Of a DNA stretch of 64,000 bases, positions 34,333 through 43,560 are shown in pieces. The DNA comes from Neobacillus cucumis (lineage in GTDB: Bacteria; Bacillota; Bacilli; Bacillales_B; DSM-18226), in contig NZ_JAEHGC010000009.1 in NCBI RefSeq assembly GCF_016107705.1, forward strand, positions 124,001-188,000, in the 5' to 3' direction. Each line of letters starts with the position of its first letter. Position 1 is the first letter of the stretch. A model generated the notes under the pieces. That model was not told the origin of the DNA. It made no database searches and saw only the letters and a list, made by a program, of their open reading frames with translations. A program made the position numbers and the translations under genes.

Positions 34333-34617
34333 CTAATTCTTCACTTCTAGCAAAGATAATTGAAATTCTCCAACTTGACCTTTTTCATATAGGTTTGTAA
34401 CAGAAGTGGAATATTGCTGAATGTTTGCCCTAAACGATAAGTCTCTTTCAGGAATTTTCACATCAAAGATTCCTTTATATAACAATGTCGTTATATCGTG
34501 ATATTCTTCACTTGAAACTTTAAAATCAATGGTAATTTTATTTAAACCGTTCACTGTCTCTTCTTTATAATTGTCAACATGGATCAATGTATCAAATAAG
34601 ATTATTTCTTTTATCAA
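34333..34617 (-). CDS. YkvR-like DUF3219 protein
   Basis: 94 residues. Blocks SSEEYHDITTLLYKGIFDVKIPERDL and YSTSVTNLYEKGQVGEFQLSL match B. subtilis YkvR (DUF3219), a small beta-rich protein with unknown role. First gene of the minus-strand pair with the LLM oxidoreductase. It starts 61 bp from the dyad at 34678-34700, and an Spx-like gene lies divergently. Confidence 0.8.
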   Translation of the reverse strand: MIKEIILFDTLIHVDNYKEETVNGLNKITIDFKVSSEEYHDITTLLYKGIFDVKIPERDLSFRANIQQYSTSVTNLYEKGQVGEFQLSLLEVKN

Positions 34618-34677
34618 AAAATCATCCCCCTGAATAAATAATAAACGAAAACCATAAAAAAACAGTTGACGAAATGA

Positions 34678-34700
34678 ACTGTAACAATTAAATTTACAGT
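34678..34700. promoter_or_regulatory. ACTGTAA-N9-TTACAGT dyad, site 1
   Basis: Perfect dyad ACTGTAA (34678-34684) and TTACAGT (34694-34700). First of four sites with the same half-sites and spacing in 1.1 kb; it lies between the divergent DUF3219 and Spx-like genes. Confidence 0.6.
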
Positions 34701-34756
34701 ATAGATACTTTGCAAATGAGTTGCTTGAGATGAAATTATATAATCTTTGTGGTTAA

Positions 34757-34779
34757 ACTGTAAAGTTTTTTATTACATT
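34757..34779. promoter_or_regulatory. ACTGTAA-N9-TTACATT dyad, site 2
   Basis: One mismatch from the consensus (TTACATT). It lies 53 bp before the Spx-like start. Candidate SaiR-like (Rrf2) operator, by inference. Confidence 0.55.
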
Positions 34780-34831
34780 TTATTATTTTGATACGTATGG
34801 AAAAAAATAAATTCATGGAGCGTGAAAAATA

Positions 34832-35227
34832 ATGGTGACTTTGTATACAACAACGAGCTGTGCTTCTTGCCGAAAAGCAAAAGCTTGGCTTGAGGAACAT
34901 CATATAGATTTTGAAGAAAGAAACTTATTATCTAAGCCACTTACAGTTGACGAAATTAAATCGATTCTTCGTCTGACAGAAGAGGGTACGAGCGAGATTG
35001 TTTCAACAAATTCAAAAACCTTCCAGGAATTAAATATAAATATTGAAACTCTTCCGCTTAATGAATTTTATCAATTAATCATTGAGAATCCTAAAATGTT
35101 GCGCCGGCCCATCATCATGGACGAAAAAAGATTACAGGTTGGATATAACGACGAGGAAATTCGTAGTTTTCTGCCACGTAAACTTCGCACATTTTTGAAC
35201 CACGAAATGCAAAAAATGGCTAATTAA
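34832..35227 (+). CDS. Spx/ArsC-family regulator (SpxA2-like)
   Basis: 131 residues, Spx family: binds RNA polymerase alpha and reprograms transcription under thiol stress. The redox switch Cys-x-x-Cys is present ([11 protein letters not shown], about residue 10-13), and the conserved [27 protein letters not shown] block (91-117) carries the Arg-Pro motif of the family. It is one of at least two Spx-type genes expected in such genomes. In B. anthracis, spxA2 is followed by saiR, an Rrf2 gene; the same order is seen here. Confidence 0.88.
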   Translation: MVTLYTTTSCASCRKAKAWLEEHHIDFEERNLLSKPLTVDEIKSILRLTEEGTSEIVSTNSKTFQELNINIETLPLNEFYQLIIENPKMLRRPIIMDEKRLQVGYNDEEIRSFLPRKLRTFLNHEMQKMAN

Positions 35228-35267
35228 AATGTAATAATAAGTACAAATTAAATATTTGACAATCCAA

Positions 35268-35290
35268 TCTGTAACGATTAGTATTACAGT
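35268..35290. promoter_or_regulatory. TCTGTAA-N9-TTACAGT dyad, site 3
   Basis: One mismatch (T instead of A at the first position). It lies 49 bp before the Rrf2 start, consistent with autoregulation. Confidence 0.55.
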
Positions 35291-35338
35291 ACGATAACGA
35301 ATGGAAAATAGATGTGATTGTTTCTTAGGAGGCAGACC

Positions 35339-35752
35339 ATGAACAGTGATTTTACACTTGCCATCCATAGTTTAACGTTTCTTGCGCTGCAGCCGGATCG
35401 GATGTCAACGAGTGATGCTATTTCAGAAAGTGCGGGTGTCCACCCGGTACGTATCCGTAAAGTGTTAAGTTTGTTGAAAAAACATGGATTTATAAAATCG
35501 AAAGAGGGAACGGGCGGCGGCTTTCTTTTTGCTCTCGACTTAAATGATATTAATCTTTGGGATATATATAAGATTACATCTGAAGGTGCCCTGCAGCCTA
35601 AATGTCCTGAATCAAATGCGAAGTGTATTGTTGGCGCCAATATGCAAAATGTCCTATGTAGTATTTTTTGGGGGGCAGAAGTACATCTGGGTGAATATCT
35701 TAAGGACTACACTATTAAAGAAATTGTTGATCTTATCAATAAAGAAAAATAA
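35339..35752 (+). CDS. Rrf2-family regulator (SaiR-like)
   Basis: 137 residues; winged helix-turn-helix (DFTLAIHSLTFLALQPDRM...VRIRKVLSLLKKHGFIKSKEGTGGGF) followed by the dimerisation helix. Three cysteines (PKCPESNAKCIVG and VLCSIF) are in the region where iron-sulfur or thiol-sensing Rrf2 proteins carry theirs. The start at 35339 is set by TTAGGAGGCAGACC. In B. anthracis the Rrf2 protein SaiR represses spxA2. Here the neighbour, four dyads and adjacent Spx-like gene fit this role. Confidence 0.85.
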   Translation: MNSDFTLAIHSLTFLALQPDRMSTSDAISESAGVHPVRIRKVLSLLKKHGFIKSKEGTGGGFLFALDLNDINLWDIYKITSEGALQPKCPESNAKCIVGANMQNVLCSIFWGAEVHLGEYLKDYTIKEIVDLINKEK

Positions 35753-35783
35753 GTCGCATCCTTGCAAGCTTATTTTTCATTTA

Positions 35784-35806
35784 AATGTAATAAAAAAAAT
35801 TACAGT
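35784..35806. promoter_or_regulatory. AATGTAA-N9-TTACAGT dyad, site 4
   Basis: One mismatch (A for C at position 2). It lies 44 bp before the IDEAL-domain gene, so that gene would share the regulator. Confidence 0.55.
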
Positions 35807-35849
35807 TTGTTAAAATGGCATTCAAAATAATTGAAGCAGGTGAGAAAGA

Positions 35850-36191
35850 ATGTTATCCAATAAGCAGGCTATTTTAAAAACAGGTGATTGGATTAAGGGA
35901 AAAGCACGAGATGGGGAATTAATCATTGGTTATATCGAATCATTATCGCCAGAAATTCCAGAAGAAGTAGTTAAGGTAACAGTGGTCACGAGTGATAATT
36001 ATGATATGATTGGAAAAACCATTCCCTTGTTAAGTAAACGGGTTAATAAACTGCCTATTTCAAAAGCGATCAACAAGGAACAAATTCGATTTCTTATTGA
36101 CTTGGCATTATCGACAGGAGATGAGGAATGGTTTTTGGAACTTTCTTCTAAATTAACCTCAATAGAGCAGCTAGTTAATGGAGTATATTAA
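35850..36191 (+). CDS. IDEAL-domain protein
   Basis: 113 residues. The C-terminus IRFLIDLALSTGDEEWFLELSSKL (about 79-102) is the IDEAL domain found in ComK-related and YpiB-type Bacillus proteins; the N-terminal 75 residues (LKTGDWIKGKARDGELIIGYIESL) look like a small beta module. It is a likely member of the putative SaiR-like regulon. AGGTGAGAAAG precedes the start. Confidence 0.75.
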   Translation: MLSNKQAILKTGDWIKGKARDGELIIGYIESLSPEIPEEVVKVTVVTSDNYDMIGKTIPLLSKRVNKLPISKAINKEQIRFLIDLALSTGDEEWFLELSSKLTSIEQLVNGVY

Positions 36192-36397
36192 AATCGTTAA
36201 ATTTGATTCATTAAACCCAACGGAAAAGTTCAAATAATTCATTGCAAAATAGCATTTTCCATCGGGGAAAATGCTATTCTTATTTAACCTCTATTATGGT
36301 CTAGCAAAACGTTTACCGTATACCTTTATCGCATTTACCATAAAATAATCAATGATTAAAGGATAAATAAAACATAACCATAATGGAGGTATTTCTT

Positions 36398-37420
36398 TTG
36401 GGGATTTTTAATAAAGAAAATAGAAACACCTTAACCTCTGCAGAAGTATCCGCTCTTTGGCTTCAGTATATGGGTGATAGCATGGCCATTTGTGTTTACA
36501 AATATTTTCTTACAATCGTTGAAAATCGAGAGATCAAACGCATTATAGAATCTTCCTTACTGTTATCTGAAAGCCATATCAAGAAAATTACCGAATTCCT
36601 GAAAAGTGCAAATTTCCAAGTCCCAATCGGATTTACAGAGAATGATGTGAATCTTAATGCCCCACGTTTATTTTCTGACCAGTTTTTACTTTTTTACTCC
36701 AAAATTATGACCATACATGGATTAAACGCATAGCGCTTAGCGATTACTAACTCGGAGCGAAAAGACATTCAAAATTATTTTTTTGAATGCCTAGCATCAT
36801 CTAAAGAATTATTTCAAAAAATATTGGACTTTGCAAAAGCACAGCCAAATTTTTCAAGTGTTCCATCCATTCCTGCACCTTTTGGGGTAGAGTTTATAGA
36901 TTCAACCGGAATTATCTCAAATTTATTTGGAGATAAGAGACCACTTAGCACTTCCGAAATCAGCAACCTTTTCTTTAATTCAAAGAAAACTGGATTTGTC
37001 AGATCATTAAGTTTGGCTTTTAGTCAGGTAGCAAAGCTGGAAGATGTTCGTGATTTCATGGTAAAAAACGTTACATTAGCGGGAAAAGATGCTGAAAGCT
37101 TTGACACAATTTTACAAGAAGATCATTTACCAATTCCCAAAAGATGGGATGCTGAAATTACTGATTCTACCATAAGTCCGTTTTCAGACAAATTGATGAT
37201 GTCTCATGCATCGTTTCTAGTCAATGCGGCTCTTTCCTATTATGGTGCAGGATTAGGATCCAGCTTAAGATCGGATATGATTTTAAACTACTATAAGGTT
37301 TTTACTCATGCCATGGAGGCTGGTGTTATTTGTTACAATATTATGGTGAAACATGGATGGTTGGAAAAACAACCAGAAGCGGTTGATAGAAAATCCTTGT
37401 CACAAGGCTCTGGGAAATGA
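36398..37420 (+). pseudogene. DUF3231 gene with an in-frame TAG
   Basis: A 340-codon DUF3231 gene, normal family length, broken by TAG at 36731-36733. The frame stays the same on both sides: ...KIMTIHGLNA-stop-RLAITNSERKDIQNYFFE... Family members have Tyr at this place (HGLNAY), so one base change explains it. I choose TTG at 36398 because GGAGG lies 7 bases before it; an ATG at 36383 overlaps that site. The second half carries the repeated DUF3231 motif (RPLSTSEISNLF). Function in spores is unproven. Confidence 0.8.
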
Positions 37421-37465
37421 AACGATTATGTCCTACATAAAAATTACAAAATTCCTATTTTAAAA

Positions 37466-37492
37466 TAAAAAGAGCCAACTTGGCTCTTTTTT
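37466..37492. terminator. bidirectional terminator
   Basis: AAAAGAGCCAA/TTGGCTCTTTT with a 1-2-nt loop region between convergent DUF3231 and GerB genes. Confidence 0.8.
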
Positions 37493-37497
37493 GATTT

Positions 37498-38586
37498 TCA
37501 TTTTTTCTTCACCTTCTTCACCAGCAACACCAGAAATAAAAGTATTGGAATGTATCCATAATTTATGTAAAAAGCTATTTTCCCTGTGAAATTGGCGAAC
37601 AAATAGATTTGCTGCCTTGTTTTTAAAAAATTAATAGTGATTATTATGGCTAATGATATGATAAATACCCCATATTTTTGTTTCAGATTGACCACGTTTT
37701 TTACAATGCGGCTAGCACACCAAATGGCAATACAAAAATTGGGGAGAATGAGAATATTCCAATTGGCAATTCCAATAAATTCAAATCTCTCGACAAACGG
37801 CATTTCAACGATTTTCCACATCGTCAAAGTTGCCCACCTGTTCTTTTGAAGCTGTCCCTCTGAAAAATAAGAAAATGTTAGAATCGTAAGAAGCGTATAG
37901 ATAATCGTGGTAAAAAGGACAGCAAGATGGGCCCATTTCTTTGATTTATCCGGTTCCTTAATGAACGGATAAACAAATAATAATACTTCATAGCCGAGAT
38001 ACGTGAGGGACATTTGATAAGAAGCCTTGATTAGGTCCATTATCGAGTGGTCTAGGATGGGTAGTAGGTTTTTTATATCTGCATACGGTACGGTAAATAA
38101 AAATGTGAATGCTAAATACGCAGGAAGAACAACTCCAAAGAATGCGACACCTGTAACGGTTCTGAACCCTCCGAAAATAATATAGATGGCTAAACCACAG
38201 AAGGCCAAGGAGAACCAGAATGTACTAAAATCTTCGAACATCCATACCTGAATGACCTCAATAAAAATCCTAACAGTAGTTACGGCAACAAGAATAAAAT
38301 ATAAAACAAACGGGGCAGACATGAGCTTCCCGATTTTCTTCCCAAATACAAACGTATGAGCTGTCATAATATCCCCATTAACTGTTTCGACAATTTTATA
38401 CATCATCCAGAGTATGATATGGATGCTCAAACCGGCAAAAAGAACCGATATCCATGCGTCATAACCTGCAGTTTGGGCGATATAGCGCTGGAATCCAAGT
38501 ACCCCTATGCCAAACTGCATAGAATGGACGAGAAAAAAAACTAAGAAAGGCGATATCTTTGCTTTTTCAGGCACTAATTGCTCCAT
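37498..38586 (-). CDS. spore germination permease, GerB (endospore amino acid permease) family
   Basis: 362 residues with about ten hydrophobic segments, related to amino-acid/polyamine permeases and found as the B subunit of germinant receptors. Conserved features: MQFGIGVLGFQRYIAQTAGYDAWISVL (about 23-49) and YLGYEVLLFVYPFI (about 195-208). No A or C subunit gene adjoins, so it is an orphan B subunit or a YndE-like protein. Upstream CGGAGGATAAACC supports the start. Confidence 0.85.
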   Translation of the reverse strand: MEQLVPEKAKISPFLVFFLVHSMQFGIGVLGFQRYIAQTAGYDAWISVLFAGLSIHIILWMMYKIVETVNGDIMTAHTFVFGKKIGKLMSAPFVLYFILVAVTTVRIFIEVIQVWMFEDFSTFWFSLAFCGLAIYIIFGGFRTVTGVAFFGVVLPAYLAFTFLFTVPYADIKNLLPILDHSIMDLIKASYQMSLTYLGYEVLLFVYPFIKEPDKSKKWAHLAVLFTTIIYTLLTILTFSYFSEGQLQKNRWATLTMWKIVEMPFVERFEFIGIANWNILILPNFCIAIWCASRIVKNVVNLKQKYGVFIISLAIIITINFLKTRQQIYLFANFTGKIAFYINYGYIPILLFLVLLVKKVKKK

Positions 38587-39043
38587 GGTTTATCCTCCGG
38601 TCTTACATCAAAAAGCCTATAAAAAATTAGGTTTTTAGTATTTCCTCAATTGGAATAATTATGAATGTCACCTTTTCTCTGGAAGGAATAGGTATATCAG
38701 ATTTTTGTTGGATTCGTTTATCCTTTCAACCTACCGCCATATCTCGCAACTCCTTAAAATTTAGCTTATCAAACTTTTTCTAAAGAATTCCAATGAACAA
38801 AAGACAGCGGTACATGATCACTATCAAAAGTGCTTACTGATATGAAGAAACAACTATAGGCTTTTTCATCGTGAAATAGGCGCTTAAATCAGTAACAGCA
38901 ACCTAATAAGAATCATAATTTGTTGAAGAGAGTTCACGTAGGATTGGTTAGTTTCATATACACCAAACTGACAAACTACACTTCGTTAAACTCTGGTTTC
39001 AGGTGTCCTTAAACCTGATTATAAGTACAAAGGGGAGGAAAAA
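38587..39043. other. promoter region of the TOMM cluster and gerB-like gene
   Basis: 457 bp between divergent genes with no supported coding frame. TTTCAGGTGTCCTTAAACCTGATTAT at 38998-39023 carries a small CAGG/CCTG dyad and lies 22 bp before the TOMM precursor start. No clear sigma-A promoter. Confidence 0.35.
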
Positions 39044-39322
39044 ATGCAGAATTTTCATAATGAGCTGCAAGGGTTGGGTATCGATCCTTATCAAGTTGGT
39101 GAATTAGTTCCATTGAATTTACAGAGCTCTGATCCGCGCGTGTTTCGCTGTGGAGGCTTTCGCTGTGGAGGCTTTGGTCGTTGTGGAGGCTTTGGCTTTC
39201 GTTGTGGAGGCTGCTTCGGTTGTGGCGGCTGTGGCTTTGGTTGCGGCGGCTTTGGTTGTGTCGGATTTGGTTGTTTTGGTTTTGGTTTTAGCTGTGTTGG
39301 CATCGGTTTCGGATTTATTTAA
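39044..39322 (+). CDS. TOMM precursor peptide, heterocycloanthracin/sonorensin type
   Basis: 92 residues: a leader of about 34 (MQNFHNELQGLGIDPYQVGELVPL) with the family pattern, then a core rich in Cys, Gly and Phe. Cysteines lie at residues 36, 41, 47, 54, 57, 60, 63, 67, 72, 77 and 84; the motif RCGGF/CGG repeats and the end turns to FGFSCVGIGFG. The 11 cysteines would become thiazol(in)es by the adjoining YcaO system. Strong GGGGAGG site. The modification genes follow after a 300-bp gap with terminator and hairpins. Confidence 0.88.
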   Translation: MQNFHNELQGLGIDPYQVGELVPLNLQSSDPRVFRCGGFRCGGFGRCGGFGFRCGGCFGCGGCGFGCGGFGCVGFGCFGFGFSCVGIGFGFI

Positions 39323-39372
39323 TGGGTTTAGATTCTGGAAAACTGCTGAAAAAAAATATGATTTTGTGAAAC

Positions 39373-39415
39373 AAAGTGCCCCTGCATGTACATGTGCCGC
39401 AGGGGCACTTATTTT
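39373..39415 (+). terminator. terminator after TOMM precursor
   Basis: AAGTGCCCCTGC (39374-39385) and GCAGGGGCACTT (39399-39410), 12-bp perfect stem and T-rich tail. It lets the precursor be expressed more than the enzymes. Confidence 0.85.
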
Positions 39416-39426
39416 ATCCCGCATTA

Positions 39427-39556
39427 ACGGGCAGTAAGACCCCCACTTCAAGGCTTAGTGGAAACAGGAAGCATATGTGGGGGATCAACTGCCCGTAAAA
39501 GCCCGATTGGTTCAACTAACAATCAGTGGGGGATGAAAAAAACCCCCACTGATTGA
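39427..39556 (+). repeat. structured element with two hairpins
   Basis: Hairpin 1: ACGGGCAGT (39427-39435) with ACTGCCCGT (39488-39496) and inner CCCCCAC/GTGGGGG. Hairpin 2: AATCAGTGGGGG (39521-39532) with CCCCCACTGATT (39543-39554), a perfect 12-bp stem. Together they look like a mobile or regulatory element between precursor and enzymes. It is not coding. Confidence 0.55.
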
Positions 39557-39640
39557 AGTTTCACCTTATCATATTGGACAAAAAATCGTACATAAACTGA
39601 TAGTGCGCAAGTAGTTACGATTAGAATAAGGAGGGGCCGA

Positions 39641-41599
39641 ATGACAAATCTTACCTCGTCCTCACGTTTGAAGGCTAAAAGGGATACATTTTTTATCCCG
39701 GATCCAAAGGGTGGAGTTTATTTTAGAAATAACCTCAATTCATTTCGATTGGAAGGTCAAACCATCTATCAATGGATTGAAAAATTGTTGCCGATGTTTA
39801 ATGGGGAACAAACATTGGGAGCTTTAACAGAGGGATTATCAGCACCATACCGTGACAGGGTATATGAGATTGCAGAAACGTTATACAAGAATGGGTTTGT
39901 TCGCGATGTAAGCAAAGATCTTCCCCATCAATTAAGACGTCCAGTTCTTGAAAAGTATGCTTCACAAATTGAATTCATTGAGAATTTTACGGAATCGGGT
40001 GCTTACCATTTTCAAGAATATCGACAGGCTAAGGTTCTGGCTGTCGGCTCAGGGCCCATTTTGGTCTCGTTGGTTTCTGCCTTATTGGAATCTGGGCTGC
40101 CCAAATTAAATGTATTGGTAACTGGTACAGTTCCAACCAATAGGCTGCGCCTCCATGAGTTGATCCAGAATGCGAGAAAAATTGATTCCGATGTGGAGCT
40201 CGAGGAAGTATCCTATCCTAAAGGAGCCGGGGAAAATTTTTGGAACAAAGTAGTTCAGCCCTATGATTGGATTCTGTATGTGTCACAGGATGGAAATCTA
40301 AATGAATTAAGGAATCTGAATCAGGTTTGCCAAGAAGAAAAGAAGTCATTTCTCCCTGCTATCTGTTTAGAAAAAGTGGGACTCTCCGGTCCGTTAACCC
40401 ATCCAGAAACAGAAGTATGCTTCGATTCTGCATGGCGTAGAATTCATCCATCTCTTGTGGAAGCCGAGGGGCGAACACAGTCATTCTCTTCCACCTCTGG
40501 AGCGATTTTGGCAAATGTGTCTGCATTCGAATTTTTCAAGAAAGCTACAGGAATCGCAGGCTCAAACCAAGATAATCAAATTTATCTGCTTAATCTTGAA
40601 ACGATGGAAGGTGACTGGCTTTCATTCATTTCACATCCCTCTGTATTGTCAAATAGTGTGAGACCCGGGCTGGTTGATGATCTTGATGTAAGACTGAAAC
40701 AAGAATCTGACAGGAATGAACAAAAGGATTTGTTTGAATATTTCAGTCGATTAACTTCAGAAGAAATCGGTATTTTCCATACCTGGGAGGAACGAAATTT
40801 GCCACAGCTTCCTCTTTCCCAGTGCTATGTTCAGAGCGTTAACCCAGTGTCAGAGGGACCTGCAGAACTACTGCCGGAAGTTGTCTGTTTGGGTCTGACA
40901 CATGAAGAAGCCAGAAGAAATGCCGGATTGACAGGCATCGAAATGTATGTTTCAAAAATAATCGATTCACCTGTTTATGGGTTTAGAAATCAGATAGGTC
41001 ATGTTCATGAGAGTCTTCCTGAAGGTTTTATTGGTATTGGTTCAGGAGAAAACATCGCTGAGGCTGTTTGTCGAGGGCTGCAAGCCTATCTAGATGAAGA
41101 ATTGAAAAATAGAAAAGGAGATCACCAGAATACGGTTAAGGGTGTACAAATGGGAGCCATAGAAGATAAAAAATGCCGATTTTATTTAAATGCCCTTACT
41201 ACCTTAAATGGTTCACCGGCCATTGGGTTAAAAGAGGACGTATTTGGATTCCCTGTGGTTTGGGTAAGGTCAAAGGGCTGCTGGTATACAGGGGTAGGTT
41301 TAAATACAACCTTGGCATTGCGAAATACTTTGCAGCAAGCACTTTTGGATGCGCAAAACCAGAAGAATTCCGTAGAGAGGCATGAGAAGGAGTCTATGAT
41401 TTACCTTAAAAAAAATGAAAACAAACTCGAAATCCCTTCTTGTGAGGAAATGACACAATTGGAACTGTTACAATCTTCCATTCAGGTCTTAAATCGAAAC
41501 AGCAAACAGCTATTGGTTTATGATCTGTCGATTGAGCCGTTTTTAAAACAAGAGCTGGCAGGGGTGTATGGTGTGCAGGTACGAGAGGGGGATTCATAA
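39641..41599 (+). CDS. thiazole-containing bacteriocin maturation protein (ThiF-like)
   Basis: 652 residues; TOMM maturation protein of the type that partners a YcaO enzyme, related to E1/ThiF-like scaffolds. Residues about 125-150 (QAKVLAVGSGPILVSLVSALLESGLPKLNVLVTG) are the glycine-rich nucleotide-binding Rossmann strand; the N-terminal part is the peptide-recognition region. The family has lost activity in many clusters and serves to bind leader peptide. The stop TAA shares one base with the YcaO start. AAGGAGGGG precedes the ATG. Confidence 0.82.
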   Translation: MTNLTSSSRLKAKRDTFFIPDPKGGVYFRNNLNSFRLEGQTIYQWIEKLLPMFNGEQTLGALTEGLSAPYRDRVYEIAETLYKNGFVRDVSKDLPHQLRRPVLEKYASQIEFIENFTESGAYHFQEYRQAKVLAVGSGPILVSLVSALLESGLPKLNVLVTGTVPTNRLRLHELIQNARKIDSDVELEEVSYPKGAGENFWNKVVQPYDWILYVSQDGNLNELRNLNQVCQEEKKSFLPAICLEKVGLSGPLTHPETEVCFDSAWRRIHPSLVEAEGRTQSFSSTSGAILANVSAFEFFKKATGIAGSNQDNQIYLLNLETMEGDWLSFISHPSVLSNSVRPGLVDDLDVRLKQESDRNEQKDLFEYFSRLTSEEIGIFHTWEERNLPQLPLSQCYVQSVNPVSEGPAELLPEVVCLGLTHEEARRNAGLTGIEMYVSKIIDSPVYGFRNQIGHVHESLPEGFIGIGSGENIAEAVCRGLQAYLDEELKNRKGDHQNTVKGVQMGAIEDKKCRFYLNALTTLNGSPAIGLKEDVFGFPVVWVRSKGCWYTGVGLNTTLALRNTLQQALLDAQNQKNSVERHEKESMIYLKKNENKLEIPSCEEMTQLELLQSSIQVLNRNSKQLLVYDLSIEPFLKQELAGVYGVQVREGDS

Positions 41600-43539
41600 T
41601 GACTGCACAGATTCTAATAGACGGAGATGGATTATTAGCAGATTATGTCTTTGAGCAATTGTCCGCTACCTATCAAGTTAGACGTCAAAGCATGAATGAA
41701 GAAATTCCCGAAGAAACAGAATTGGCTCTAGTGCTTGACGATGCTTGGCATCCATCCAAACATCGAAAAGCGGATGAGAGATTCAAGGCCGCCGGTATCC
41801 CTTGGCTTCGAGGTTTTGTTTCGTTTGGTGAGGGAATTATTGGCCCTTTCGTACGGCCCGGCACTCCAGGATGCTCCCACTGTGCTGACAAACGGCGCTT
41901 GCTTGCCGGACCTGACCGCCTTGAAATGTCGGAGATTCAGGCAAGATTGACAGTAGGATCAGCTGTTACGCGAGATGCATGGTCATCAAGAATGGGATTA
42001 ATGCAAATGGCTATCTTCATCCATAACGAAGTTCAGAAAGTTCTTCAAGGAGATTCCTCGTCCTTAGAAGAAAGGATGTTCATTACTAATCTGAAAATGT
42101 TAACGAACTCCCGTCATTTTTTCTTGCCTGATCCATTGTGCCCGATTTGCAGTCCATTACCTGAAGACTCACCAGAATTAGCTCAAATTAGGTTAGAGTC
42201 CAGTCCTAAAATAAATGGTGAAGGGTTTCGCTGCCGCTCGATGGATGAATTGAAAACAGTGCTGGTAGATGACTATCTGGATTTTCGTACAGGAATTATG
42301 AATGGAAAAATAGAGGATTTCAGACTCCCATTTGCAGATGTTTTGGTTAACATGCCGTTGTTTGGAGCGGACGAGGGAGTTGCTGGTCGTACTATTTCAT
42401 ATGAAATGAGTGAGTTAACTGCGATTTTGGAGGGGTTAGAGCGATATTGTGGAATTGAACCTCAAGGGAAAAGGAAGAAAGTTCGGGAAAGTTATCAGCA
42501 TTTAAAGGAAGTAGCATTAAATCCAGCCAGAGTAGGATTTCATGACCAGATACAATATGCAAAGCCTGGTTTTCCATTTAAACCGTTTCATCCTGATCAA
42601 CCAATGAATTGGGTCTGGGGTTATTCCTTCATGCAAGAACGTCCTATACTCGTTCCGGAGCTACTTGCTTACTACAGTTTGGGCAATGGGGAGGGCTTTG
42701 TTTATGAAACCTCCAATGGGTGTGCCTTAGGAGGGAGCTTGGAGGAAGCCATCTTCCATGGCATTATGGAGGTCGTCGAGCGCGATTCTTTCTTGTTAAC
42801 CTGGTATGCGCAGCTGCCCCTTTCACGTCTTGATCCCTATTCTGCTAACGACAAAGAATTAGAGTTAATGGTTGACCGTATACGTGAGGTGTCGGAATAT
42901 GACCTATATTTTTATAATTCGACAATGGAAAACGAGATTCCTAGTGTTTGGGCAATAGCCAAAAACAGAAGATCAAAGGGTGTCAACCTCATTTGTGCAG
43001 CAGGTGCGAATCCTGATCCTGTAAGAGCAGTAAAAAGCGCGATTTACGAGCTCGCTGGAATGATGGTTAGGCATGACGAAATATTGGAGAAAAACCGGCA
43101 GAAATATGAAGAAATGCTTAAAAATCCATTTGCAGTCCGGAACATGGAGGACCATGGCCTGCTTTACGGACTGCGGGAAGCAGAGGAGCGGTTGAGCTTT
43201 TTATTGGATGATCAGCGGCCATTACGGACATTTGCTGAGGAATTTACACAGCCTCCGGTGTACACTGATTTGAAGGATGATCTTCAGGATATTCTTCAAA
43301 GGTTTCGCGCGTTAAACCTCGAGGTCATTGTGGTGGACCAAACGACACCGATTACCAAACGGAACGGTTTATTCTGTGTAAAGGTATTGATTCCTGGTAT
43401 GTTGCCGATGACATTCGGACATCATCTTACTCGTGTCAAAGGGCTGGAAAGGGTCCTCCAAGTACCAATGAAGCTTGGATATGCCAAACAGCCGTTATCG
43501 TATGAACAGCTTAATCCCTATCCTCACCCATTCCCATAA
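41599..43539 (+). CDS. YcaO cyclodehydratase (TOMM)
   Basis: 646-residue fused cyclodehydratase. The N-terminal half is a leader-binding/E1-like part with zinc-binding CSHC and CPIC pairs (about residues 93-96 and 181-184). The C-terminal half is the YcaO domain, which uses ATP to activate the backbone amide and cyclise Cys (or Ser/Thr) to azolines: SELTAILEGLERYCG, then SLEEAIFHGIMEVVERDSF (acidic ATP/Mg motif) and the proline-rich end NPYPHPFP, which completes the active site. 21 bp before the dehydrogenase gene. Confidence 0.92.
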   Translation: MTAQILIDGDGLLADYVFEQLSATYQVRRQSMNEEIPEETELALVLDDAWHPSKHRKADERFKAAGIPWLRGFVSFGEGIIGPFVRPGTPGCSHCADKRRLLAGPDRLEMSEIQARLTVGSAVTRDAWSSRMGLMQMAIFIHNEVQKVLQGDSSSLEERMFITNLKMLTNSRHFFLPDPLCPICSPLPEDSPELAQIRLESSPKINGEGFRCRSMDELKTVLVDDYLDFRTGIMNGKIEDFRLPFADVLVNMPLFGADEGVAGRTISYEMSELTAILEGLERYCGIEPQGKRKKVRESYQHLKEVALNPARVGFHDQIQYAKPGFPFKPFHPDQPMNWVWGYSFMQERPILVPELLAYYSLGNGEGFVYETSNGCALGGSLEEAIFHGIMEVVERDSFLLTWYAQLPLSRLDPYSANDKELELMVDRIREVSEYDLYFYNSTMENEIPSVWAIAKNRRSKGVNLICAAGANPDPVRAVKSAIYELAGMMVRHDEILEKNRQKYEEMLKNPFAVRNMEDHGLLYGLREAEERLSFLLDDQRPLRTFAEEFTQPPVYTDLKDDLQDILQRFRALNLEVIVVDQTTPITKRNGLFCVKVLIPGMLPMTFGHHLTRVKGLERVLQVPMKLGYAKQPLSYEQLNPYPHPFP

Positions 43540-43560
43540 TGAAGAACAGGAGGTGTAAGA

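Noticed and set aside
39091..39451. Minus-strand and alternate-frame reading frames over the TOMM precursor rich in Pro/Lys or Thr/Ala
   Set aside because: They are shadows of the CGG/GGC-rich repeats of the precursor; no ribosome site and no protein-like composition.
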